NCBI GenBank assembly: GCA_009693105.1
Contig: SHXV01000004.1
Span: forward strand, 1 to 55,231
Length of the DNA stretch: 55,231 nucleotides
Direction: 5' to 3'
Origin: Dehalococcoidia bacterium
GTDB lineage: Bacteria > Chloroflexota > Dehalococcoidia > SHXV01
The notes below the pieces were generated by a model. It searched no databases and was not told the DNA's origin. It saw only the letters and a program-made list of their open reading frames with translations. A program made the translations under genes and the position numbers. Shown here in pieces: positions 47,864 through 55,231 of this stretch. Numbering within the stretch: the stretch's first letter is position 1; every line of letters begins with the position of its first letter.

Positions 47864-49111
47864 ATGTTGGACGTAGGACGGATTCGCCAGGACTTCCCCA
47901 TCTTGTCGCGGCAGGTGCACGGCAAGCCGCTGATCTACCTGGACAACGCGGCGACGACGCAAAAGCCGAACCAGGTGATCGACGCGCTGACGCACTATTA
48001 CCGGCACTTCAACGCGAACATCCACCGGGGCATTCACCAGCTGAGCGAAGAGGGGACGGAGGCGTACGAGAACACGCGCGCGCGCGTGGCCCGCTTCATC
48101 AACGCGTACGGGACGGAAGAGATCATCTTCACGCGCAACACGACGGAATCGATCAATCTGCTGGCGTACACGCTGGGCCGGCAGCGGGTGGAGCGCGGCG
48201 ACGAGATCGTGCTAACCCAGATGGAGCACCACTCCAACCTGGTGCCGTGGCAGATCCTGGCGCAGGAGAAGGGCGCCACCCTGAAGTTCATCCGGGTGGA
48301 CGATGAGGGTGAGCTTGTGCGGGAAGACTTCGACCTGATCGGGCCGCGGACGAAGATCGTCTCCATCGTCCACATGTCGAACGTGCTGGGCACGATCAAC
48401 CCGGTGACGGAGCTGGCGCAACGGGCGCACGCCGCCGGGGCGGTAATGATCGTGGACGGGGCGCAGAGCGCGCCGCACATGCCGATCGACGTGCGGGCGC
48501 TGGACTGCGATTTCTTCGCCTTCTCCGCCCACAAGATGCTGGGCCCCACCGGCGTCGGCGTGCTGTGGGGGCGGCGAGCGATGCTGGAGTCGATGCCGCC
48601 GTTCATGGGCGGCGGAGAGATGATCTCGCTGGTGGGAGAGCAAACGTCCACCTGGAAAGAGCTGCCCTGGAAGTTTGAGGCAGGCACGCCCAACATCGCC
48701 GACGTGATCGCGTTCGATGCGGCGCTGGATTACCTGGAGGGGATGGGGATGGGGGCGGTGCGTGAGCACGAGATCGCGATGGCGCAGGCGGCGATGGAGC
48801 GGCTGGGCGCGCTGGATGGCCTTGTCATCTACGGGCCCAAGGACCCGCAGCGCCGGGGGGCGGCGATCGCCTTCAACTACGGCGAGCTACATCCGCACGA
48901 CGTGGGGACGGTGCTGGACCGCCACGGCATCGCAGTGCGGGCGGGGCACCACTGCGCGCAGCCGCTGATGCGACGTCTGGGCCAGGTGGCGACGGTGCGG
49001 GCCAGCTTCTACATTTACAACACACTGGAAGAGATCGACGCGCTGGTAGAGGGGTTGCGGGAGACGGAGCGGTTCTTCTCCGCGGAGGCGGCGGGGGCAC
49101 GGACGAAGTGA
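47864..49111 (+). CDS. sufS: cysteine desulfurase SufS
   Basis: PLP enzyme that takes sulfur from cysteine for cluster assembly. The 415-residue protein has the PLP lysine K224 (FSAHKMLGPTGVGVLWG) and the persulfide cysteine C364 (RAGHHCAQPLM). LIYLDNAATTQKPNQVIDAL and HRGIHQLSEEGTEAYE are class II (SufS) signatures. ATG at 47864 after the Rieske gene. Overlaps sufU by GTGA. Confidence 0.97.
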   Translation: MLDVGRIRQDFPILSRQVHGKPLIYLDNAATTQKPNQVIDALTHYYRHFNANIHRGIHQLSEEGTEAYENTRARVARFINAYGTEEIIFTRNTTESINLLAYTLGRQRVERGDEIVLTQMEHHSNLVPWQILAQEKGATLKFIRVDDEGELVREDFDLIGPRTKIVSIVHMSNVLGTINPVTELAQRAHAAGAVMIVDGAQSAPHMPIDVRALDCDFFAFSAHKMLGPTGVGVLWGRRAMLESMPPFMGGGEMISLVGEQTSTWKELPWKFEAGTPNIADVIAFDAALDYLEGMGMGAVREHEIAMAQAAMERLGALDGLVIYGPKDPQRRGAAIAFNYGELHPHDVGTVLDRHGIAVRAGHHCAQPLMRRLGQVATVRASFYIYNTLEEIDALVEGLRETERFFSAEAAGARTK

Positions 49112-49584
49112 GCACGCAGGATGTTGAACTGGATGACCTCTACCGGGAGATCATCCTGGACCACTACCGGAAGCCGCGAAACAAGGGACGGCTTGAGCAC
49201 GCGGAGATGTCCGCGGAGGGGCTGAACCCGGTTTGCGGGGACGAGATTCGGCTGGAGCTGCGGCTGGGGCTGGACGGCCGGATCGCGGAGATCGCGTTCG
49301 GGGGACGGGGCTGCTCCATCAGCCAGGCTTCGGCGTCGATGCTGACGGAGGACGTGAAGGGGAAGACGTTCGCGGAGGCGCGAGGACGCATCGATCAGTT
49401 CCGGGCGATGATGACGGAGGGGAGCGCCCCCCCGCAGGATGACAGCGGCGACATCGAGTCGTTACAGGGGGTGGCGAAGTTCCCCGCCCGGGTGAAGTGC
49501 GCCATGCTCTCCTGGAACGTGCTGCAGCAGGCGATGAGCGAAGGGGCGGCGAGCGCCCCAGGAAAGGACGACGGCAATGAGTGA
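49108..49584 (+). CDS. sufU: sulfur-transfer protein SufU
   Basis: Zinc-containing partner that accepts persulfide sulfur from SufS, as in Gram-positive bacteria. The 158-residue protein has LYREIILDHYRKPRNKG, C43 and D45 (NPVCGDEI), C69 (GGRGCSISQASASML) and C131 (RVKCAMLSWNVL). The insert between C69 and C131 is typical of SufU rather than IscU. GTG start overlapping the sufS stop. sufT begins 8 bases before its end. Confidence 0.96.
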   Translation: MSTQDVELDDLYREIILDHYRKPRNKGRLEHAEMSAEGLNPVCGDEIRLELRLGLDGRIAEIAFGGRGCSISQASASMLTEDVKGKTFAEARGRIDQFRAMMTEGSAPPQDDSGDIESLQGVAKFPARVKCAMLSWNVLQQAMSEGAASAPGKDDGNE

Positions 49585-49900
49585 GACGAAGACGATGCCG
49601 ACGCGGGAAGAGATGATGGAGCGGCTGACCGGGGTGATGGACCCGGAACTGCACATGAGCATCGTTGAGCTGGGGCTGGTGTACGACGTGAAGGCGGATG
49701 AGGACGGGACGGTGAAGGTGGTGATGACGCTGACCAGCCCGGCCTGCCCGCTGGGGCCGGTCATCGGCGGGCAGACGTACGCCGCCCTGATCGACCTGCC
49801 TGGCGTGGAGGAGGTGGACGTGCAGATCACGTTCAGCCCGCCATGGGATCCGCGGACGATGGCGAGCGACGACGTGAAGATGCAGCTGGGCATCTGGTAG
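49577..49900 (+). CDS. sufT: SufT (MIP18/DUF59 family) Fe-S maturation factor
   Basis: A 107-residue DUF59 domain: EEMMERLTGVMDPELHMSIVELGLVYDV then MTLTSPACPLGPVI with the conserved cysteine. Members help deliver Fe-S clusters to client proteins. It is the final gene of the suf operon and overlaps sufU by 8 bases. Ends with WDPRTMASDDVKMQLGIW, the usual C-terminal block. Confidence 0.94.
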   Translation: MSETKTMPTREEMMERLTGVMDPELHMSIVELGLVYDVKADEDGTVKVVMTLTSPACPLGPVIGGQTYAALIDLPGVEEVDVQITFSPPWDPRTMASDDVKMQLGIW

Positions 49901-49934
49901 GGGCGTGCGTTTTGGGCGTTCGCCCGGGGACGGG

Positions 49935-49962
49935 TAGACGAGGGCGATAGATATGCTATTAT
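49935..49962 (+). promoter_or_regulatory. probable promoter of gltBD
   Basis: TAGACG and TATTAT with 16-base spacing. The start site would be near 49969, leaving a leader of about 100 bases. Confidence 0.5.
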
Positions 49963-49978
49963 GGTGACTTCCTAGGGG

Positions 49979-50025
49979 ATTGACGTAGCCTATCGGTGTC
50001 AATGGATCGCCGTCGTTGGCGATCC
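49979..50025 (+). promoter_or_regulatory. two adjacent stem-loops in the gltB leader
   Basis: ATTGAC/GTCAAT (13-base loop, 49979-50003) is directly followed by GGATCGCC/GGCGATCC (6-base loop, 50004-50025), then TTCCG and a T-rich tract. The second could be a weak terminator or attenuator. The first could instead be a protein-binding site. No known riboswitch is recognised. Confidence 0.5.
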
Positions 50026-50068
50026 TTCCGTTTCTCATCTTTTATTTGTTATTTGTCCCGGTGAGCGT

Positions 50069-53000
50069 ATGAGCGAGCAACCCGGTCCCTTTGGCCTTTA
50101 CAGCCCCCAGCACGAGCACGATAGCTGCGGTGTCGGCTTCATCGTGCAGCTCAAAGGCAAGAAGTCGCACCAGATCATCCAGGACGGGCTCCAGGCGCTG
50201 GAAAACCTGAACCATCGGGGCGCCTGCGGCTGCGAGGTGAACACGGGCGACGGGGCCGGGCTGCTGATCCAGATCCCGGACGACTTCTTCCGCTCTGAGT
50301 GCGCGCGCCTGGAGATCAATCTGCCGGAGGCGGGGCACTACGGGGTAGGGCTGCTGTTCGCATCCCCGGACGAGGAGTCGCGCCGGGAGGCGATGCAGCG
50401 GTTCGCTACGATCGTGGAGGAGGAGGGGCAGCACCTGCTGGGATGGCGGGACGTGCCGACGGACGGGGAGGGCGCGGACGTGGGGCCATCGGCGCGGGCG
50501 GTGGAGCCGCGGATGGCGCACGTGTTCATCGGCCAGGGCGCGGGCATTGCGGACGACGATGACTTCGAGCGGACGCTGTACGTTATTCGCAAGCGGTTCG
50601 AGAAGGCGATCGATCGCTCCCGGATGGCGGACGCGAGCTACTTCTACTTCCCCAGCCTGTCCTGCCGCACCCTGATCTACAAGGGGATGCTGACGGCGAC
50701 GCAGCTCCGGGCCTACTTTCCGGACCTGAGTGACCCGCGCATGGTAAGCGCGCTGGCGATGTTCCATTCCCGCTTTAGCACGAACACGTTCCCGAGCTGG
50801 AAGCTAGCGCACCCCTACCGGATGATTTCCCACAACGGGGAGATCAATACGCTGCGGGGCAACCTGAATTGGATGGCGGCGCGAGAGGCGCTGTTCGATT
50901 CGCCGCTGTTCGACGAAGTGAGCAAGATCACGCCGGTCATCGACGAGCGGGGCAGCGACACGGCCTGCCTGGACAACGCGCTGGAGCTGTTGGTGCGTTC
51001 CGGCCGTCCGATCGCCCACGCCATGATGATGCTGATCCCGGAGGCCTGGAGCGGACACGAATCGATGGCGGCGGAGAAGCAGGCGTTTTACGAGTACCAC
51101 AGCACGGTGGTGGAGCCGTGGGACGGCCCGGCATCGGTGGCGTTTACGGATGGCAAGACGATCGGCGCGGTCCTCGATCGCAACGGCCTGCGCCCGTCCC
51201 GTTTCTACGTGACGAAGGATGACCTGGTGATCATGGCCTCCGAAGTGGGGGTGCTGCCCATCGCGCCGGAGCGGGTGCTGATCAAGGGCCGCCTGCAGCC
51301 GGGCAAGATGTTCCTGGTGAACCTGGAAGAGGGCCGGATCATCGACGACACGGAGCTAAAGATGAGCCTGGCGGGGGAGCAGCCCTACGCGGAGTGGCTG
51401 AAGACGCACCTTCACCCGCTGACGGAGATGGCACCGGCGAAGGCGGAGCGTTCTCCCACGGGCGATGCGCTGCTGGCGCAGCAGATGGCGTTCGGGTACA
51501 CGATCGAGGACCTGAAGTACATCATCGGGCCGATGGTGAACAGCGGGGAAGAATCGGTCGGGTCGATGGGAACGGACACACCGGTGGCCGTGCTCTCTAA
51601 TCGGGCGCAGCCGCTGTACAACTACTTCCAACAGCTCTTCGCGCAGGTGACCAATCCCCCCCTGGACGCGATCCGGGAAGAGCTGGTGACCAGCGTGGCT
51701 ACGGTGATCGGCCCAGAGGGGAACCTGCTGGACCCGGCCCTCTCCGATATTCACCTGGTGAAGCTGGATTCGCCGGTGATCGATAACGAGCAGCTGGCGC
51801 AGATCAAGGCGCTGAAGGACGACCCCCATTTCCGCACGGCGGTGCTGCCGATCCTGTTCCCCGCGGAGGAGGGTACCGGCGGGCTGGAACGGGCGATGGA
51901 TGCGCTCTTCCAGGCGGCGGACGACGCCATCGACGCGGGGACGAAGGTGCTGGTCCTGTCCGACCGGGGCGTGGACGGAAAGCGAGCGCCCATCCCGGCC
52001 CTGCTGGCGGTGGCGGGGCTGCACAATCACCTGCTCCGAGAGAAGAAGCGGACGCAGGTGGGGCTGGTGCTGGAGACGGGCGAGCCGCGAGAGGTGCACC
52101 ACGTCGCCCTGCTCATCGGCTATGGGGCGGGTGCAGTCAACCCGTACCTGGCGCTCGACACGCTGCCTCGCTTGAAGGAAGAAGGCTTCGTCGATGCCGA
52201 GATGGACGAGCACACCGCGCACAAGAACTACCTGAAGGCGATCAAGAAGGGCGTGGTGAAGGTGATGTCCAAGATGGGCATCTCCACCGTGCAGTCCTAC
52301 CGCGGGGCCCAGATCTTCGAGGCGATCGGGCTGGGGCAGGAGTTCGTGGACCGCTACTTCACGAGGACGGTGTCGCGCATCGGCGGGGTGGGGCTGAACG
52401 AGATCGCGATCGAATCGCTGACCAACCACCGACGGGCGTATCCGGATCGGACGGGCGGAGCGCACGAGCTGGAGTGGGGCGGCCAGTATCAGTGGCGGCG
52501 CGATGGGGAATATCACCTGTTCAACCCGGAGACGGTGTTCCGCCTCCAGCACGCGACGCGCACGGGCAGGTTCGACATATTCCGCGAGTACACGGGAATG
52601 GTGAACGAGCAGAGCAAGAACCTGGCGACGCTGCGGGGGCTGTTTACGCTGAAGCCGGCGGGCCCGCCCGTCCCGATCGAAGAGGTGGAGTCGGCGGAGA
52701 GCCTGTTCAGGCGGTTCAAGACGGGCGCCATGTCCTACGGTTCGATCAGCGCGGAGGCACATGAGACGCTGGCGATCGCGATGAACCGGATCGGCGGGCG
52801 GAGCAACACGGGCGAGGGGGGCGAGGACCGCCGCCGCTACACGCCGGACGCCAACGGCGATTCGCGGCGGAGCGCGATCAAGCAGGTGGCGTCCGGACGC
52901 TTCGGCGTAACGAGCGAGTACCTGGTGAACGCGGATGAGCTGCAGATCAAGATGGCGCAGGGCGCGAAACCGGGCGAGGGCGGCCAGCTTCCCGGCACCA

Positions 53001-54628
53001 AGGTGTGGCCGTGGATCGCCGAGGTGCGCAACGCCATACCGGGGGTCGGGCTGATCAGCCCGCCGCCGCATCACGACATCTATTCGATCGAGGACCTGGC
53101 GCAGCTGATCCACGACCTGAAGAACGCGAATTCGCGGGCTCGCATCAGCGTGAAGCTCGTGGCGGAGGTGGGCGTGGGCACGGTGGCGGCAGGTGTGGCC
53201 AAGGCGAAGTCCGATGTGGTGCTGATCAGCGGGCACGATGGCGGCACGGGCGCGAGCCCGCTGACATCGCTCAAACACGCGGGCATCCCCTGGGAGCTGG
53301 GGCTGGCGGAAACGCAGCAGACTCTGGTGATGAACAAGCTGCGCGACCGGATCACGGTGGAGGTGGACGGCCAGCTCAAGACGGGGCGGGACGTGATCAT
53401 CGGCGCGCTGCTGGGGGCGGAGGAGTTCGGCTTCGCCACGGCGCCGCTGGTCGTAATGGGCTGCGTCATGATGCGGGTCTGCCACCTGGATACCTGCCCG
53501 GTGGGCATCGCCACACAGAACCCGAAGCTGCGGGAGCAGTTCAGCGGGCAGGCGGAGCACGTGGTCAACTTCTTCCGCTTCATCGCGGAGGAGGTGCGTG
53601 AGCAGATGGCCCAGATGGGCTTCCGCACCTTCGAGGAGATGGTGGGCCGGGTCGACTGCCTGGATACGCGGGAAGCGGTAAACCACTGGAAGGCGCAGGG
53701 GCTGGACCTTGCCCCCATCCTGGCGCGGCCGGAGGCGGGGCCCGGCGTGGCGACGCATTGCGTCACGACGCAGGACCACGGGCTGGAGGGCGCGCTGGAC
53801 CAGCGGTTGATTCCGCTGGCGGCGGCGGCGCTGGAGCGCGGCGAGCGCGTACGCATCGATATGGCGATCCGGAACGTGAACCGGACGGTGGGGACGATGC
53901 TGGGCAGCGAGGTAACGAGACGCTATGCGCAGAACGGGCTGCCGGAGGACACGATCGACATCCGGTTCCACGGATCGGCGGGGCTGAGCTTTGGCGCCTT
54001 CATTCCGTCCGGCATCACGCTACGCCTTGAGGGCGACACGAACGATTACGTGGGCAAGGGGTTGTCCGGGGGCAAGATCATCGTCTATCCGCCGAAGGCG
54101 GCGACGTTCGTCCCGGAGGAGAACATCGTCATCGGCAACGTGGCGCTGTATGGGGCGACGAGCGGATCGGCGTTCTTCCGTGGGCTGGGCGGGGAGCGGT
54201 TCGCCGTGCGCAACAGCGGCGCTTTAGCCGTTGTGGAGGGCACAGGGGACCACGGCTGTGAGTACATGACGGGGGGGCGCATCGTTATCATCGGCCCGAC
54301 GGGGCGCAACTTCGGCGCCGGCATGAGCGGCGGCATGGCCTACGTGTGGGACGTGGACGGGCAGTTCAAGAGCCGCTGTAACTTGGAGATGATCGATCTG
54401 GAGGCGCTGGACGAGCCGGAGGACCTGGACCTGGTCAAGGGGCTGCTGGGCCGCCACCTGGAATACACGGAGAGCACGGTGGCGCGGGAGCTGCTGAAGG
54501 ACTGGCCGGCGGCGGCGAAGCGGTTTCTCAAGGTGATGCCGAGGGAATACCGGCGGGTGCTGCGGGAGCGCGCGCGCGAGGGCGGGCAGGACGAGCGGCA
54601 GCCGCTGGTGGCGGCGGGCAATGGCTAA
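50069..54628 (+). CDS. gltB: glutamate synthase, large subunit
   Basis: Transfers the amide of glutamine to 2-oxoglutarate. The 1519-residue chain has all four regions. The class II glutaminase has nucleophile C20 ([11 protein letters not shown]), so residues 1-19 are a propeptide to be cleaved. A central domain follows, then the FMN barrel ([51 protein letters not shown]) with 3Fe-4S cysteines in [18 protein letters not shown] near residues 1132-1142. The C-terminal GXGXG helix domain ([17 protein letters not shown]) closes it. Overlaps gltD by 8 bases. Confidence 0.97.
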   Translation: MSEQPGPFGLYSPQHEHDSCGVGFIVQLKGKKSHQIIQDGLQALENLNHRGACGCEVNTGDGAGLLIQIPDDFFRSECARLEINLPEAGHYGVGLLFASPDEESRREAMQRFATIVEEEGQHLLGWRDVPTDGEGADVGPSARAVEPRMAHVFIGQGAGIADDDDFERTLYVIRKRFEKAIDRSRMADASYFYFPSLSCRTLIYKGMLTATQLRAYFPDLSDPRMVSALAMFHSRFSTNTFPSWKLAHPYRMISHNGEINTLRGNLNWMAAREALFDSPLFDEVSKITPVIDERGSDTACLDNALELLVRSGRPIAHAMMMLIPEAWSGHESMAAEKQAFYEYHSTVVEPWDGPASVAFTDGKTIGAVLDRNGLRPSRFYVTKDDLVIMASEVGVLPIAPERVLIKGRLQPGKMFLVNLEEGRIIDDTELKMSLAGEQPYAEWLKTHLHPLTEMAPAKAERSPTGDALLAQQMAFGYTIEDLKYIIGPMVNSGEESVGSMGTDTPVAVLSNRAQPLYNYFQQLFAQVTNPPLDAIREELVTSVATVIGPEGNLLDPALSDIHLVKLDSPVIDNEQLAQIKALKDDPHFRTAVLPILFPAEEGTGGLERAMDALFQAADDAIDAGTKVLVLSDRGVDGKRAPIPALLAVAGLHNHLLREKKRTQVGLVLETGEPREVHHVALLIGYGAGAVNPYLALDTLPRLKEEGFVDAEMDEHTAHKNYLKAIKKGVVKVMSKMGISTVQSYRGAQIFEAIGLGQEFVDRYFTRTVSRIGGVGLNEIAIESLTNHRRAYPDRTGGAHELEWGGQYQWRRDGEYHLFNPETVFRLQHATRTGRFDIFREYTGMVNEQSKNLATLRGLFTLKPAGPPVPIEEVESAESLFRRFKTGAMSYGSISAEAHETLAIAMNRIGGRSNTGEGGEDRRRYTPDANGDSRRSAIKQVASGRFGVTSEYLVNADELQIKMAQGAKPGEGGQLPGTKVWPWIAEVRNAIPGVGLISPPPHHDIYSIEDLAQLIHDLKNANSRARISVKLVAEVGVGTVAAGVAKAKSDVVLISGHDGGTGASPLTSLKHAGIPWELGLAETQQTLVMNKLRDRITVEVDGQLKTGRDVIIGALLGAEEFGFATAPLVVMGCVMMRVCHLDTCPVGIATQNPKLREQFSGQAEHVVNFFRFIAEEVREQMAQMGFRTFEEMVGRVDCLDTREAVNHWKAQGLDLAPILARPEAGPGVATHCVTTQDHGLEGALDQRLIPLAAAALERGERVRIDMAIRNVNRTVGTMLGSEVTRRYAQNGLPEDTIDIRFHGSAGLSFGAFIPSGITLRLEGDTNDYVGKGLSGGKIIVYPPKAATFVPEENIVIGNVALYGATSGSAFFRGLGGERFAVRNSGALAVVEGTGDHGCEYMTGGRIVIIGPTGRNFGAGMSGGMAYVWDVDGQFKSRCNLEMIDLEALDEPEDLDLVKGLLGRHLEYTESTVARELLKDWPAAAKRFLKVMPREYRRVLRERAREGGQDERQPLVAAGNG

Positions 54629-55231
54629 GCCAACCGGTTTCATGGAGTTTGGCCGGGAGACCCCCACACGAAGGCCGATCGGGGAGCGGGTGCACGATTG
54701 GCTGGAAGTGTATGAGGATTTCCCAACCAGGAAGCTGAACCAGCAGGCGGCCCGCTGCATGGACTGCGGCATTCCCTTCTGCCACCAGGGGTGCCCGCTG
54801 GGCAACATCATCCCGGACTGGAACGACCTGGTGTACCACGACAAGTGGCGCGAGGCGATCGAGCGGCTGCACGCGACGAACAACTTCCCGGAGTTCACGG
54901 GGCGGCTGTGCCCCGCTCCCTGCGAGGCGGCCTGCGTGCTGGGGATCAACAGCGACGCGGTGACGATCAAGCAGGTGGAGCTGACCATCATCGAGCAGGC
55001 GTTCCGTGAGGGCTGGATCACGCCGGAGCCGGCCGCCGTGAAAACGGGGAGGCGGGTGGCCGTGGTGGGGTCGGGACCGGCGGGACTGGCGGGGGCGCAG
55101 CAATTGGCGCGGGCGGGGCATGCGGTGACGGTGTACGAGCGCGCCGATCGGATCGGGGGGCTGCTGCGCTACGGCATTCCCGATTTCAAGATGGAGAAGC
55201 GGTTCCTCGACCGGCGGCTGGCGCAGATGGA
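54621..55231 (+). CDS. gltD: glutamate synthase, small subunit (partial, runs off the window)
   Basis: The first 203 residues are present, open at the window edge. [19 protein letters not shown] is followed by the Fe-S cysteines C46, C49, C54, C58 ([17 protein letters not shown]) and C97, C101, C105 (CPAPCEAAC). An FAD Rossmann motif [15 protein letters not shown] (~147-161) and [16 protein letters not shown] come next. It feeds NADPH electrons to GltB. Start overlaps gltB by 8 bases. Confidence 0.96.
   Translation, partial: MAKPTGFMEFGRETPTRRPIGERVHDWLEVYEDFPTRKLNQQAARCMDCGIPFCHQGCPLGNIIPDWNDLVYHDKWREAIERLHATNNFPEFTGRLCPAPCEAACVLGINSDAVTIKQVELTIIEQAFREGWITPEPAAVKTGRRVAVVGSGPAGLAGAQQLARAGHAVTVYERADRIGGLLRYGIPDFKMEKRFLDRRLAQM

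Noticed and set aside
51356-53971. 871-residue open frame on the minus strand inside gltB
   Set aside because: It lies wholly opposite a well-supported enzyme. Its composition is Arg/His/Pro/Leu rich, as expected for the antisense shadow of GC-rich codons, and it shows no recognisable motif.

Overview
The window is a GC-rich (clearly above 60%) bacterial chromosome segment with densely packed genes, many joined by ATGA/GTGA stop-start overlaps. It opens inside a 23S rRNA gene and ends inside gltD. The gene set (CobA-HemD fusion, YPF-type chlorite-dismutase-family protein, SufRCBDSUT operon, ThyX instead of ThyA, menaquinone-type prenyltransferase, tandem amidohydrolases, a c-di-AMP riboswitch) fits an aerobic or microaerobic Gram-positive-like lineage. 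My best guess is Chloroflexota (Dehalococcoidia or a sister class), but this is inference from gene content and not a phylogeny.

Layout. 1-772: rRNA operon end: 23S 3' end, initiator tRNA-fMet in the 23S-5S spacer, 5S, terminator. 902-4355: riboflavin operon ribD-ribE-ribBA-ribH. 4449-7353: small membrane protein, MerR-like regulator, aldo/keto reductase, HemQ/Cld-family protein. 7455-13029: tetrapyrrole genes (precorrin-2 dehydrogenase, hemA, hemC, cobA-hemD, hemB). 13257-18012: HAD hydrolase, M16 protease, chromate transporter, MenA, cupredoxin. 18090-20754: poorly known membrane and secreted proteins, one with a frameshift in a C7 run. 20811-24676: citrate synthase, transketolase, RpiB. 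24673-28659: ferritin-VIT1 fusion, a c-di-AMP riboswitch with terminator ahead of a membrane glycosyltransferase, thiamine pyrophosphokinase. 28728-33367: IscA-type protein, small unknown, pterin dehydratase, UspA, two amidohydrolases. 33606-35023: urate-oxidase-N-like membrane protein, a 33-residue membrane peptide, a kinase pseudogene. 35054-36774: dcd, MazG-like, thyX. 37259-41338: VOC protein, DHA2 transporter, cobO-cbiZ-cbiB. 41396-43126: a histidine-kinase-type ATPase fragment and a CorC/HlyC protein. 43224-49900: sufR-C-B-D-Rieske-S-U-T. 50069-end: gltB-gltD.

How the parts fit. The window is mostly cofactor supply: flavin, heme/siroheme, menaquinone, Fe-S, cobamide salvage and thiamine diphosphate. 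Several products use one another, for example Fe-S clusters and flavin for GltBD, TPP for transketolase, and FAD for ThyX. Promoters are easy to see (TTGACn-16/18-TAnnnT), and several genes start only 7-9 bases after the -10 box, so leaderless transcripts look common.

Most notable: the c-di-AMP riboswitch controlling a GT2 glycosyltransferase; the initiator tRNA inside the rRNA operon; the dcd-MazG-thyX trio, where the MazG-like protein may be the dUTPase; inverted repeats placed in the iscA-like, sufR and cbiB promoters; and three decayed or interrupted genes.
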